60,920 nt of DNA from assembly GCA_903828235.1 (NCBI GenBank), contig CAIKLM010000007.1, forward strand, positions 1 to 60,920, written 5' to 3'. The stretch comes from an uncultured beta proteobacterium (GTDB lineage Bacteria > Pseudomonadota > Gammaproteobacteria > Burkholderiales > Burkholderiaceae_C). The notes under the pieces were generated by a model. It was given only the letters and a program-made list of their open reading frames with translations, ran no database searches and was not told the DNA's origin. Positions 18,345 to 27,227 of this stretch are shown here, piece after piece. Every line of letters begins with the position of its first letter. Within the stretch, counting starts at the first letter, position 1. A program made the translations under genes and the position numbers.

Positions 18345-19784
18345 ATGAGCACCGAGGCAACCCAGGCAGTCTCGCCGGCCGGCAGCGCGGCCGTCCAGGC
18401 CGTCCGACTCACCGACGAACAACTGGCCCGGCTGGACGTGCCCGGCCCGCGCTACACCTCTTACCCCACGGCCGACCGCTTCGTCGAGGCCTTCGGGTCC
18501 GACCAGTACCGGCAGGCCCTGCGCCAGCGCGCCGTGGGCGCGCGCGTCGGCGGCGTGCCGCCGCTGTCGCTGTACGTGCACATTCCGTTCTGCGAGTCGG
18601 TGTGCTACTACTGCGCCTGCAACAAGATCATCACGAAGCACAAGAGCCGCGGCGCCGAGTACCTGTACTGGATCGAGCGCGAGGTCGAGATGCACGTGGC
18701 CGAGCTGGGCGGCAGCCAGCCGGTGTCGCAGCTGCACCTGGGCGGCGGCTCGCCGACCTTCCTTTCCGACGACGAGCTGGGCTCGCTGATGGGACTGCTC
18801 AGGCGCTCGTTCCGCGTGCTGCCGGGCGCCGAGCTGTCCATCGAGGTCGATCCGCGCACCGCCAGCCGCGAGCGGCTGCGCAACCTGGCGGGCATGGGCT
18901 TCAACCGCGTGAGCTTCGGGGTGCAGGACTTCGATCCCGAGGTCCAGCAGGCCGTGCACCGCGTTCAGAGCTTCGATATGTTGCAGGAGCTCGTCGGCGA
19001 GGCCCGCGAGCTGGGCTTCGAGTCCATCAACGCCGACCTCATCTACGGCCTGCCCAGGCAGACGCCGGAGTCGTTCCGGCGCACCATCGCGCAGGTGGCG
19101 CAGTTGCGGCCGTCGCGCATTGCGCTGTACGCCTACGCGCACCTGCCCGAGCGATTCAAGCCGCAGCGGCGCATCCACCCGGCCGAGTTGCCGCGGGGCG
19201 AGCAGCGGGTGCGCATGCTGGGCGACGCGATCGCCGGGTTCATCGGCAACGGCTACGTCTACATCGGCATGGATCACTTCGCGCTGCCGGGCGATGCGCT
19301 GGCCGTGGCGCGCCGACAGGGCCGGCTGCACCGCAACTTCCAGGGCTACACCACGCAGCCCGACGCCGACCTGGTGGCGCTGGGGGTGTCGTCCATCGGC
19401 CGCATCGGCGCGACCTACAGCCAGAACGCCAAGACGCTGGAGGAGTACCAGGACGCACTGTCCCAGGGTCGCTTCCCGGTCGTGCGGGGCCTGGCGCTCA
19501 CGCGCGACGACCTGCTGCGCCGGGCCGTCATCATGGCGCTGATGTGCCAGGGGCGCGTGGAGTTCGAATCCATCGAGCTCGCGCACCTGGTGAAGGTGCC
19601 GGAGGTCTTCGCGACCGAGATCGAGCAGCTGCGCGAGTTGCAGCGCATGGGCCTGGTGCAGATGGACGACCGCGAGGTCCAGGTCACGGCCACCGGCTGG
19701 TACTTCATCCGCGCCATCGCCATGGTGTTCGACCGCCACCTGCAGTCGGACCGCGCGCGCGAGCGCTTCTCGCGCATCATCTGA
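18345..19784 (+). CDS. hemN: oxygen-independent coproporphyrinogen III oxidase
   Basis: 479 residues from ATG 18345. After an N-terminal 30-residue extension come GPRYTSYPTADRF, the radical-SAM cluster CESVCYYCACNK (CxxxCxxC), GGGSPTFL, the SAM-binding EVDPRTASRERL and the family block NADLIYGLPRQT. The enzyme makes protoporphyrinogen in haem synthesis without oxygen. No Shine-Dalgarno sequence is seen before the ATG, which fits the leaderless start predicted from the FNR box. The upstream in-frame extension lies over fnr and is rejected. Confidence 0.97.
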   Translation: MSTEATQAVSPAGSAAVQAVRLTDEQLARLDVPGPRYTSYPTADRFVEAFGSDQYRQALRQRAVGARVGGVPPLSLYVHIPFCESVCYYCACNKIITKHKSRGAEYLYWIEREVEMHVAELGGSQPVSQLHLGGGSPTFLSDDELGSLMGLLRRSFRVLPGAELSIEVDPRTASRERLRNLAGMGFNRVSFGVQDFDPEVQQAVHRVQSFDMLQELVGEARELGFESINADLIYGLPRQTPESFRRTIAQVAQLRPSRIALYAYAHLPERFKPQRRIHPAELPRGEQRVRMLGDAIAGFIGNGYVYIGMDHFALPGDALAVARRQGRLHRNFQGYTTQPDADLVALGVSSIGRIGATYSQNAKTLEEYQDALSQGRFPVVRGLALTRDDLLRRAVIMALMCQGRVEFESIELAHLVKVPEVFATEIEQLRELQRMGLVQMDDREVQVTATGWYFIRAIAMVFDRHLQSDRARERFSRII

Positions 19785-19788
19785 GGCA

Positions 19789-20496
19789 ATGGACGGGGCC
19801 CTGATCGGCAGCGCGCTGCTGCTGGGGGTGGCGGGCATGCCGCACTGCGCGGCCATGTGCAGCGCCCCCTGTGCCGCCGTGGCTGGCCCGCGGGGCGCTG
19901 GCGCCTGGGCCTTCCAGGGCGCCCGCGTGGCCGGCTACGCGGCGGCTGGCTTCGTGGCCTCGGCCAGCGTGGGCAGCCTGGCGGCGCTGTCGCAGTGGAC
20001 GCCAGCCTTGCGCCCGCTGTGGGTGCTGTTCCACGTGGCCATGCTGACGCTGGGCCTGTGGCTGCTGGTGCAGGGCCGGCAGCCGGCCTGGATGGGGCAG
20101 ATCGGCCGCGTGGGCCTGGCCGAGCCTGCCGGAGCCCCACTGCTGGCGGCCGGGGCGGCGCCGGTGCGGGTGTGGCGCCGTCCGGCGCGAGCGGCCCTGG
20201 CCGGCGGCCTCTGGGTGGCCTGGCCCTGCGGCTTGCTGCAGTCGGCGCTGCTGGTGGCCTCGATGACGCAGTCGGCCTGGGCCGGCGCGGCGGCCATGGG
20301 CGGCTTCGCGATGGCCTCGGCCGGCGGCCTGCTGGCCGCGCCCGCGCTGTGGCGCTTGCTGCGGGGCCGTGCCGACGCCCCCGCCTTCGAACGGCGGCTG
20401 GCGCGCGCCGCCGGCGCCCTGCTGGCGGTGGCGGCGCTGTTCGCGCTGGGGCACGACGTCTGGCCGCCCATCGCCGCCTGGTGTGGCCTGGGCTGA
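19789..20496 (+). CDS. TauE/SafE (UreH-like) membrane protein
   Basis: 235 residues with about six membrane helices. The first helix carries GMPHCAAMCSAPCAAV, the His/Cys signature of the UreH/DsbD-like branch of the TauE/SafE group, and a matching half near WPCGLLQSALLVAS. Members next to cbb3 genes are suspected to handle copper or other metals for oxidase maturation, but this is inference from context. It starts 4 bases after hemN and is probably cotranscribed. Confidence 0.85.
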   Translation: MDGALIGSALLLGVAGMPHCAAMCSAPCAAVAGPRGAGAWAFQGARVAGYAAAGFVASASVGSLAALSQWTPALRPLWVLFHVAMLTLGLWLLVQGRQPAWMGQIGRVGLAEPAGAPLLAAGAAPVRVWRRPARAALAGGLWVAWPCGLLQSALLVASMTQSAWAGAAAMGGFAMASAGGLLAAPALWRLLRGRADAPAFERRLARAAGALLAVAALFALGHDVWPPIAAWCGLG

Positions 20497-20526
20497 CGCG
20501 GATCCGTCCGCGACGGAGCCCGGAAA

Positions 20527-20556
20527 CGACAACGCCCGGCCAGGCCGGGCGTCGTC
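20527..20556 (-). terminator. intrinsic terminator of the small Lys/Ala protein gene
   Basis: A strong hairpin with arms ACGCCCGGC and GCCGGGCGT. On the minus strand it is followed by TGTCGTTTCC, a T-rich tail; on the plus strand no T tract follows. It lies 18 bases beyond the stop of the minus gene, and may also block readthrough from the plus strand. Confidence 0.7.
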
Positions 20557-20573
20557 TGGCGATGCCTGAAGAA

Positions 20574-20804
20574 TTACTTCTTCGGCTCTTCCTTCTTGGC
20601 GGCCGGGGCGGCAGCCGGGGCGGCCTTCTTCTCGTCCTTCTTGGCAGCCGGGGCGGCGGCGGCCGGCTTGGCCTCTTCCTTCTTCGCGGCCGGGGCGGCG
20701 GCGGCAGCCGGGGCGGCCTTCTTGTCGTCCTTCTTCGCGTCGGAGGCGATGGCGCCGGTGGTGGCGAAGGCGGCGGCGATCAGGGCGGCCAGGAGCTTGT
20801 TCAT
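20574..20804 (-). CDS. small secreted Lys/Ala/Pro-rich repeat protein
   Basis: 76 residues starting MNKLLAALIAAAFATTGAIA, a signal peptide; the mature part is almost entirely alternating Ala/Pro blocks and KKEE, KKDD or KKDE charged blocks (three to four imperfect repeats of AAPAAKKEE). Similar small proteins occur in many Burkholderiales and have no established role; cell-envelope or DNA/polyanion binding is only a guess. GAAAGACC precedes the ATG as a weak ribosome site. A real gene is supported by the signal peptide and terminator. Confidence 0.75.
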   Translation of the reverse strand: MNKLLAALIAAAFATTGAIASDAKKDDKKAAPAAAAAPAAKKEEAKPAAAAPAAKKDEKKAAPAAAPAAKKEEPKK

Positions 20805-20892
20805 CTCGGTCTTTCCTTTGCAATGCATGGGTTTGTCGATACCCCCCTCGCGTAGGGCGGCGACGTCCACAACGCACCGCGCCGTCAGTCGG

Positions 20893-20916
20893 TTGACAGA
20901 CCCCGTGAACTAGAAT
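20893..20916 (+). promoter_or_regulatory. putative icd promoter
   Basis: A TAGAAT -10 box at 20911-20916 sits 74 bases before the icd ATG. TTGACA at 20893-20898 is a perfect -35 hexamer, but its spacing to TAGAAT is only 12 bases, so it may not be the partner. The same CTAGAAT string occurs before other genes in this window. Confidence 0.5.
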
Positions 20917-20989
20917 TTCGGGCTCGAACACGCGCGGCTGCCCCGGGCCGCCTGCGCGCCCCGCAGTCCCAGAGGAGACCCGTTCCACC

Positions 20990-22243
20990 ATGTACCAGCA
21001 CATCAAGGTGCCCGCCGCCGGCCAGAAGATCACCGTCAACGCGGACTTCTCGCTGAACGTGCCCGACCAGCCCATCATCCCGTACATCGAGGGCGACGGC
21101 ACCGGTCTCGACATCACGCCGGTGATGCTGAAGGTGGTGGATGCCGCGGTCGCCAAGGCCTACGGTGGCAAGCGGAAGATCCACTGGATGGAGGTCTACG
21201 CCGGCGAGAAGAGCACCAAGGTGTACGGGCCGGACGTGTGGCTCCCCGAGGAAACCCTGCATGCGGTGCGCGACTACGTCGTCTCCATCAAGGGCCCCCT
21301 GACCACGCCGGTCGGCGGCGGCATCCGCAGCCTGAACGTGGCGCTGCGCCAGGAACTCGACCTGTACGTGTGCCTGCGGCCCATCCAGTACTTCAAGGGC
21401 GTGCCCAGCCCGCTGAAGGAGCCCGAGAAGACCAACATGGTGATCTTCCGCGAGAACTCGGAAGACATCTACGCCGGCATCGAGTACGAGGCCGAGAGCG
21501 ACAAGGCCAAGAAGGTCATCAAGTTCCTGATCGAGGAGATGGGGGTCAAGAAGATCCGCTTCCCTGAGACCAGCGGCATCGGCATCAAGCCGGTCAGCCG
21601 CGAGGGCACCGAGCGCCTGGTGCGCAAGGCGCTGCAGTACGCCATCGACAACGACAAGCCCAGCGTCACCCTCGTGCACAAGGGCAACATCATGAAGTTC
21701 ACCGAGGGTGGCTTCCGCGACTGGGGCTACGCGCTGGCGGTGCGTGAGTTCGGCGCGCAGCTCATCGACGGCGGCCCGTGGTGCAAGTTCAAGAACCCGA
21801 GGACGGGCAAGGACATCGTCGTCAAGGACTCGATCGCCGACGCCTTCCTGCAGCAGATCCTGCTGCGCCCGGCCGAGTACTCGGTGATCGCCACGCTCAA
21901 CCTCAACGGCGACTACGTCTCCGACGCGCTGGCCGCGCAGGTGGGCGGCATCGGCATCGCGCCCGGCGCGAACCTGTCGGACAGCGTCGCGATGTTCGAG
22001 GCCACGCACGGCACGGCGCCCAAGTATGCGGGCAAGGACTACGTCAACCCGGGCTCCGAGATCCTCTCGGCCGAGATGATGCTGCGCCACATGGGCTGGA
22101 CGGAAGCGGCCGACCTCATCATCAGCAGCATGGAGAAGTCGATCGCCAGCAAGAAGGTGACTTACGACTTCGCGCGGCTGATGGAAGGCGCCACGCAGGT
22201 GAGCTGCTCGGGCTTCGGCCAGGTGATGATCGACCACATGTGA
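20990..22243 (+). CDS. icd: isocitrate dehydrogenase, NADP-dependent
   Basis: 417 residues, the normal length of the homodimeric Icd of the TCA cycle. Motifs include [13 protein letters not shown] at the start, [15 protein letters not shown] (with the regulatory Ser), the substrate Lys/Tyr region [24 protein letters not shown] and the cofactor loop [13 protein letters not shown], whose residues favour NADP. AGAGGAG precedes the ATG. It is a single-gene unit with its own promoter and terminator. Confidence 0.98.
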   Translation: MYQHIKVPAAGQKITVNADFSLNVPDQPIIPYIEGDGTGLDITPVMLKVVDAAVAKAYGGKRKIHWMEVYAGEKSTKVYGPDVWLPEETLHAVRDYVVSIKGPLTTPVGGGIRSLNVALRQELDLYVCLRPIQYFKGVPSPLKEPEKTNMVIFRENSEDIYAGIEYEAESDKAKKVIKFLIEEMGVKKIRFPETSGIGIKPVSREGTERLVRKALQYAIDNDKPSVTLVHKGNIMKFTEGGFRDWGYALAVREFGAQLIDGGPWCKFKNPRTGKDIVVKDSIADAFLQQILLRPAEYSVIATLNLNGDYVSDALAAQVGGIGIAPGANLSDSVAMFEATHGTAPKYAGKDYVNPGSEILSAEMMLRHMGWTEAADLIISSMEKSIASKKVTYDFARLMEGATQVSCSGFGQVMIDHM

Positions 22244-22285
22244 CGCCACCGCGGCGCGTCGCCCGGCGCCTGCCGCGAGCCCCTG

Positions 22286-22316
22286 GGCCCCTGATGCCGC
22301 CCCGACATCAGGGGCC
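22286..22316 (+). terminator. intrinsic terminator of icd
   Basis: An 11-base-pair perfect stem, GGCCCCTGATG and CATCAGGGGCC with a 9-base loop, is followed by TCGTCTATT. It lies 43 bases after the icd stop. Confidence 0.8.
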
Positions 22317-22358
22317 TCGTCTATTGTGCGGAGCGATCCGCCGTTCCGCCCCGACGCC

Positions 22359-23663
22359 ATGACCAGCACACCCCACGCCCCGCCACCAGCCGACGGCCAG
22401 GCCTGGGCCGCGTTCCAGGGCCGCCGTCCCGCCGGCCGCACGGGTGCGCTGCTGTCGCTGCACGACTTCGAGGCCGCCGCGCGGAAGGTGCTGCCGCGGC
22501 CGATCTTCGGCTACGTGGCCGGCGCGGCCGAGGACAACCGGGCGCTCCAGGACAACCGCTGCGCCTTCGACGAGCTGGCGCTCGTGCCGCGGGTGCTGCG
22601 AAACGTGGCGCAGCGCGCGCAGTCGGTCTCGCTGTTCGGCACCCGCTACGCCAGCCCCTTCGGCATCGCGCCCATGGGCATCGCGGCGCTGTCGGCCTTC
22701 GACGGCGACGTGGCGCTGGCACGGGCTGCCGCGCAGGCCGGCATTCCGGCGGTGCTCAGCGGCTCGTCACTGACGCCGCTGGAGCGGGTGCTGGAGGCGG
22801 CGCCCGCGACCTGGTTCCAGGCCTACCTGCCGGGCACGCTGGAGCGCATCGACGCCCTGCTGGCGCGCGTGGCCGCCGCGCGCGCACCGGTGCTGGTGGT
22901 GACGGTGGACATCCCCGTGGCCGGCAACCGCGAGAACAACCTCAGGGCCGGTTTCTCAACGCCGCTGCGGCCGAGCCTGCGGCTGGCCTGGGACGGCCTG
23001 CTGCGGCCGCGCTGGCTGGTGGCGACGCTGCTGCGCACGCTGCTCGAGCGCGGCATGCCGCACTTCGAGAACTCGTTCGCCGAGCGCGGCGCTCCCATCC
23101 TGTCCTCGCGCGTCCAGCGCGACTTCACGGGCCGCGAGCACTTCGACTGGAGCCACCTGGCGCACATCCGCCGCCGCTGGGCCGGGCCGCTGGTCCTCAA
23201 GGGGATCCTGAGCCCCGCCGATGCGCGGCTGGCGCGCGAGCACGGCCTCGACGGCGTGATCGTCAGCAACCACGGCGGCCGCCAGCTCGACGGCGCGGTG
23301 GCGCCGCTGCGCGTGCTGCCGGCCATTGCCGAGGAGGCCGGCGACATGACGGTGATGATGGACGGCGGCGTGCGCCGCGGCACCGACGTGGCCAAGGCCC
23401 TGGCACTGGGAGCGCGCGCCGTGTTCCTGGGCCGCCCCTTCAACTACGCGCTGGCCGTCGATGGCGAGCGTGGCGTGAGCGCCGCCATCGCGCTGCTGCA
23501 GGCCGAGCTCGACCGCAACCTGGCGATGCTGGGCGTCAACGGCTGCGCTGAACTCGGGCCGCAGCATCTGCTGGATCGGCGTGCAGCCTGGGCACCCACC
23601 AGGTCGGTGGCCACGGTGCAGACGGACCGGAAAAGACAAAGGCCTTCCGAAGAAGGCCTTTGA
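22359..23663 (+). CDS. FMN-dependent alpha-hydroxyacid oxidase/dehydrogenase
   Basis: 434 residues from ATG 22359. TIM-barrel family of lactate dehydrogenase LldD, glycolate oxidase and mandelate dehydrogenase: FGYVAGAAEDN, PFGIAPMGIAAL, TVDIPVAGNRENN, the catalytic VSNHGGRQLDG and the flavin-binding DGGVRRGTDVAKALALGA. It should oxidise a 2-hydroxyacid to the 2-oxoacid in the cytoplasm or at the membrane; the exact substrate cannot be read. It is about 40 residues longer than usual, and its last codons run through the terminator hairpin of the opposite tRNA gene. The in-frame GTG at 22326 would overlap the icd terminator region and is less likely. Confidence 0.92.
   Translation: MTSTPHAPPPADGQAWAAFQGRRPAGRTGALLSLHDFEAAARKVLPRPIFGYVAGAAEDNRALQDNRCAFDELALVPRVLRNVAQRAQSVSLFGTRYASPFGIAPMGIAALSAFDGDVALARAAAQAGIPAVLSGSSLTPLERVLEAAPATWFQAYLPGTLERIDALLARVAAARAPVLVVTVDIPVAGNRENNLRAGFSTPLRPSLRLAWDGLLRPRWLVATLLRTLLERGMPHFENSFAERGAPILSSRVQRDFTGREHFDWSHLAHIRRRWAGPLVLKGILSPADARLAREHGLDGVIVSNHGGRQLDGAVAPLRVLPAIAEEAGDMTVMMDGGVRRGTDVAKALALGARAVFLGRPFNYALAVDGERGVSAAIALLQAELDRNLAMLGVNGCAELGPQHLLDRRAAWAPTRSVATVQTDRKRQRPSEEGL
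23638..23661 (-). terminator. intrinsic terminator of tRNA-Asn, overlapping the opposite gene
   Basis: Perfect 10-base-pair stem AAAGGCCTTC/GAAGGCCTTT with a UUCG loop on the minus strand, followed there by GTCTTTTCC. It lies 19 bases beyond the tRNA 3' end. On the plus strand it encodes the last residues of the hydroxyacid oxidase and could also stop that transcript. Confidence 0.85.
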
Positions 23664-23679
23664 GATCAACGACTTGTCT

Positions 23680-23755
23680 TGGCTCCCCGACCTGGGCTCG
23701 AACCAGGGACCTACGGATTAACAGTCCGGCGCTCTACCGACTGAGCTATCGGGGA
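23680..23755 (-). tRNA. tRNA-Asn (GTT)
   Basis: 76 bases including encoded CCA. Reverse complement begins TCCCCGATAGCTCAGTCGG; the acceptor stem TCCCCGA pairs with TCGGGGA. The anticodon loop CTGTTAA gives anticodon GTT, and GGTTCGAGCC forms the T arm. It lies downstream of the TonB receptor gene on the same strand. Confidence 0.98.
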
Positions 23756-23798
23756 ATGCAGCCCATGAGTATAGCCCGAAACAGGCCCTGCGCCGGGC

Positions 23799-25937
23799 CT
23801 AGAGCGTGAGGTCGAGCGCCAGGCGCAGCGTGCGTGGCGCCAGCGGGTACAGGTAGGCGTGGCCGAACTGGAAGGGCGCTTCCTTCCAGGCGCGCTGGTC
23901 GGCCACGTTGTCGATGCCGGCACGCCACACCCAGCGCGCGCCGCCCGCGGCCACCGCGTAGCGCAGGCCCAGGTCCAGGCGCGTCCAGCCGTCGGTGGCC
24001 ACGCGGTTGTCGGCCAGCACCTGGCGCGGGCCCTCGTGGCTGGCGAAGGCCAGCAGCGCCAGGCCCGGCTGCGCCGCCACGTTCCAGGCCGCCTGCATCT
24101 TGAGGCTGCGCGTCGGCACGTTGGTGGGCTGCAGCCCGTTGCGCGCGGTGTCGGCGCTGCCCGTGCGGCGCGGCTGCAGCCACAGCCCGCTGCCGCGCAG
24201 GTTCAGCGCGCCGGCGCGCCACTCGGCCTCGGCTTCCAGGCCGCGGTGCCGCGCCTCGCCGTCGGCCCTTCGGGTGCAGGGCAGGGCGTTGCTGCAGCTG
24301 TCGGTGGGCAGGCCGTCGGTGCTGCGCACGTCGCTCCACACCGGGCGAAGGATCTCGAACAGCGCCAGCTGCCAGTGCAGCGCGCCGCCGCGCTGCTTCA
24401 CGCCGGCTTCCCACTGCCGGCTCTTCAGCGCCGGCAGCGCCTGCCCGGCGTTGGTGTAACGCGCGCGGTTGGGTGCGACCTCGCTCTCCACGCCCTGGCC
24501 CACGCTGGCGTACGCCATCAGCGCCGGCGTGGCCTGCCACGACAACGCCAGCCACGGGGTCGTGAAGCCCTGCGTGTAGTCGGTGGGTCGGCTGCCGTCG
24601 GTGCGCACGGCCTCGCGCTGCAGCCGCGTGTGGCGCAGGCCGGCCCACAGCTGCCAGGCGGTGCCCAGCTCGACGCGGTCCTGCAGCCGCCACTCCAGGC
24701 TGCGCTCGTCGCGGTTGGTGTTCTCGTCGGTCAGCGCGGGATCGGGCGGCACCCGCGCCGTGCCGTCGATGCGGCCGACGCCGACGTAGTTGTAGGCCTG
24801 CCGGTTGAACCGTGCCTCGTGCCGCGTGGCCAGGACGCCCACGCTCCAGTGGTGGCGCAGTCCGCCCAGCAGGCTGCGGCCGGACAGCGCGAGGTCGCCC
24901 GACGTCGTGGTGCGGCGCTCGCCCTCGCTGCGGAAGTCGTACAGGTCGAAGCTGCCATCGCTGCAGTAGCGGTCGTACACGCCCTCGGCGTCGCAGCCGT
25001 AGGGGAAGGCGATGCGGTCGTCGGTGCGCAGCCGCTGCTGCATGGCCTGGGCCACGAACTCGAGCGAATCGCCCAGTGCCTGGGTGAGGCGCACCGAGGC
25101 GGTCCGGCCCTCGAACACCACCGGCAAGGTCCACGGCTGGTTGTTCAGGTTCAGGCGCGGGTCGATGTCGCCGGCATCGGGCAGGCGCCCGCCCAGCAGG
25201 CTGAAGCCCGGCGTGCTGGGCTGGCTTTGGCGGTTGGTCTCGGCCTCGAGCTCCAGGCGCGTGCCCGATGCCGCCGTCCACTCGCCGGCCAGCGCCAGCA
25301 GGTGACTGCTGCCGCGGCTGTCGCGCGTGGCCGGATCCAGGCGGGTGCCGTTGGCGTTGAGCCGCCACGCGATGGCGCCGTCGCGGCGCGAGACGTCGGC
25401 CTCCAGGGCCAGCGTGCCCGGCTGCACCCACTCGGCGCCGCCGCGCGTGAGGTCGCGGGCCGTCGGCCGCTTGACCACCAAGTTCAGCAGCCCGCCGGGC
25501 GAGCTGGTGCCCGCCTGGATGCCGCTGATGCCCTTCAGCAGTTCGAGGGCCGACTTGTTGGCCGTCGGCAGCACGGTCTCGGCGTTGACGGGCAGGCCGT
25601 CGCGGCGGAAGTTGAAGCGGTTGTCCAGCGTGTAGCCGCGCACGGCGACCTGGCCCCAGTAGCCGGGCGCGTTGTAGGCGTCGGTGATGCCGGCGTCCAG
25701 CCGCGTGATGTCGGCCAGGCTCGCGATGCCCGCGTCCTGCAGCTGCGAGGCCGAGATCACCGTGGCCGACAGCGGCGACCGCGCCAGCGGCATGTTGCCG
25801 AAGCCGGCGATCCCGGCGCTGTTGGCGGTGTTGCTGCCGGTGATGGTGACGGTCTGGGCCGGTTGTGCCAGCGCGGCCCCGGCGCCCAGCGCGGTGGCTG
25901 CGGCGGCGGCCAGCGCGGTGCTCTTGAAGATGCTCAT
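23799..25937 (-). CDS. TonB-dependent outer-membrane receptor, probable thiamine transporter
   Basis: 712 residues. Signal peptide MSIFKSTALAAAAATALGAG is followed by a plug domain (TVTITGSNTANSAGIAGFGN, VAVRGYTLDNRFNFRRDGLP, GISGIQAGTSSPGGLLNLVV) and a 22-strand type barrel. Homology places it in the FhuA/FecA-like siderophore receptor group. However a TPP riboswitch lies immediately upstream (26004-26097), so its expression should fall when thiamine pyrophosphate is plentiful. The better functional inference is uptake of thiamine, a thiamine precursor or a TPP-like compound. The start at 25937 is chosen for the signal peptide. No thiamine biosynthesis gene is adjacent. Confidence 0.9.
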   Translation of the reverse strand: MSIFKSTALAAAAATALGAGAALAQPAQTVTITGSNTANSAGIAGFGNMPLARSPLSATVISASQLQDAGIASLADITRLDAGITDAYNAPGYWGQVAVRGYTLDNRFNFRRDGLPVNAETVLPTANKSALELLKGISGIQAGTSSPGGLLNLVVKRPTARDLTRGGAEWVQPGTLALEADVSRRDGAIAWRLNANGTRLDPATRDSRGSSHLLALAGEWTAASGTRLELEAETNRQSQPSTPGFSLLGGRLPDAGDIDPRLNLNNQPWTLPVVFEGRTASVRLTQALGDSLEFVAQAMQQRLRTDDRIAFPYGCDAEGVYDRYCSDGSFDLYDFRSEGERRTTTSGDLALSGRSLLGGLRHHWSVGVLATRHEARFNRQAYNYVGVGRIDGTARVPPDPALTDENTNRDERSLEWRLQDRVELGTAWQLWAGLRHTRLQREAVRTDGSRPTDYTQGFTTPWLALSWQATPALMAYASVGQGVESEVAPNRARYTNAGQALPALKSRQWEAGVKQRGGALHWQLALFEILRPVWSDVRSTDGLPTDSCSNALPCTRRADGEARHRGLEAEAEWRAGALNLRGSGLWLQPRRTGSADTARNGLQPTNVPTRSLKMQAAWNVAAQPGLALLAFASHEGPRQVLADNRVATDGWTRLDLGLRYAVAAGGARWVWRAGIDNVADQRAWKEAPFQFGHAYLYPLAPRTLRLALDLTL

Positions 25938-26003
25938 CGTGTTTCCCAGCGACGAGCAGGTGGGCAAACACGGGTGGCTGCGCTGCGGCGAGCCGTTCGA
26001 GCC

Positions 26004-26097
26004 TGCTTCCCTGCGCGAGGATTACCTCAATCAGGTTCAAAGGGACTTTCTCAGTCGCCCCCGACCGGTTGCCCGGGCGGGGCCAACACCCCTAGCG
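26004..26097 (-). promoter_or_regulatory. TPP riboswitch (THI element)
   Basis: On the minus strand the region contains the hallmark conserved blocks in order: CTAGGGGTG, then CTGAGAAA, CCCTTTGAACCTGAT, GGTAATCC and GCGCAGGGAAGCA. The variable P3 arm lies between GGTG and CTGAGA and is GC-rich. The element ends 66 bases before the TonB receptor ATG, so control may be on translation or transcription. A TAGACT -10-like box (26127-26132) 30 bases upstream could start the transcript. A short perfect hairpin (GGCTGCA/TGCAGCC, 26101-26119) sits just before the element. Confidence 0.95.
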
Positions 26098-26158
26098 ATT
26101 GGCTGCATGCGCTGCAGCCGGGCGAGAGTCTAAGCGAGCCGCAGCCCGCGATTCGGCG

Positions 26159-27217
26159 TCAGTCGAACACGGGTGTTTCGACGCCCAGCACCTTGTGCAG
26201 CTTCGGGCTGGTGGTGGTGTACTGCAGCAGCACGCGCTTCTCGGGGAAGATGTACGGGCTGGCGCCGAAGGCGGCCAGCGCGGCCTCGTGGAAGCCCGAG
26301 AGGATGAGCTTCTTCTTGCCCGGGTAGGTGTTGATGTCGCCCACGGCGAAGATGCCGGGCGTGCTGGTCTCGAACTTCTCGGTGTCCACCGTGATCTGCT
26401 TGCGGCCGAGGTCCAGGCCCCACTCCGCGATCGGGCCCAGCTTGGGGCTGAGGCCGAAGAACACCAGCAGCATGTCCAGCGGCATCGTGCGCGTGACGCC
26501 GTCGCCGCCCGTGACCTTGATGTGCGTGAGCCGGCCGTCGGCTTCGTCGTAGCCGGTGACCTGGCCGACCACGAACTGCATCTCGTAGGCGTCGCACAGC
26601 TCGCGCATCTTGGCCACGCTGGCCGGCGCGGCCCGGAAGCCGTCGCGGCGGTGGATGAGGATGACGCTCTCGGCCTTGTTGGGTCCTTCCTGCACGAAGT
26701 TCAGCGCCCAGTCGAGCGCCGAGTCGCCGCCGCCCACGATGACGAGGTTCTTGCCCGCGAACTGCGCCGGGTTGCGCACGCGGTAGTGCAGTTGCGTGCC
26801 GTCGAACTTGTCCAAGCCCTCGACCTTGAGCGTGCGCGGCTGGAAGCTGCCCACGCCGCCGGCGATGAACACGGTCTTGGTGAGGAAGCGCGTCCCCTTG
26901 CTGGTGGCGACGAGGAAGCGGCCGTCGGCCTGCTTCTCGACCTGCGTCACCTCTTGGCCCAGGTGGAAGTTCGCGCCGAAGGGCTCGATCTGCTTGAGCA
27001 GGTTGTCGGTCAGCTCCTTGCCGGTGCACACGGGCACGGCCGGGATGTCGTAGATGGGCTTGTCGGGGTAGAGCTCGATGCACTGGCCGCCGGGGTAGGC
27101 CAGGCTGTCGATGATGTGGGCCTTGATCTCGAGCAGCCCGAGCTCGAAGACCTGGAACAGGCCCACCGGGCCGGCGCCGACGATGACGGCGTCGGTCTGG
27201 ATGGGTTCGGTGCTCAT
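26159..27217 (-). CDS. ferredoxin-NADP+ reductase, thioredoxin-reductase-like type
   Basis: 352 residues. FAD-binding [39 protein letters not shown]-binding [14 protein letters not shown] and the terminal FAD motif [12 protein letters not shown]. There is no CxxC redox pair, which separates it from true thioredoxin reductase and matches the type 2 ferredoxin reductases. It is 10 bases downstream of fdxA, so the two likely form an electron-transfer pair between NADPH and ferredoxin. Confidence 0.95.
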   Translation of the reverse strand: MSTEPIQTDAVIVGAGPVGLFQVFELGLLEIKAHIIDSLAYPGGQCIELYPDKPIYDIPAVPVCTGKELTDNLLKQIEPFGANFHLGQEVTQVEKQADGRFLVATSKGTRFLTKTVFIAGGVGSFQPRTLKVEGLDKFDGTQLHYRVRNPAQFAGKNLVIVGGGDSALDWALNFVQEGPNKAESVILIHRRDGFRAAPASVAKMRELCDAYEMQFVVGQVTGYDEADGRLTHIKVTGGDGVTRTMPLDMLLVFFGLSPKLGPIAEWGLDLGRKQITVDTEKFETSTPGIFAVGDINTYPGKKKLILSGFHEAALAAFGASPYIFPEKRVLLQYTTTSPKLHKVLGVETPVFD

Positions 27218-27227
27218 GCAGCGGGGT

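Noticed and set aside
26101..26119. Hairpin GGCTGCA/TGCAGCC as terminator of the ferredoxin reductase gene
   Set aside because: No T tract follows on the minus strand, and it is just upstream of the TPP element; it may only be part of the leader.
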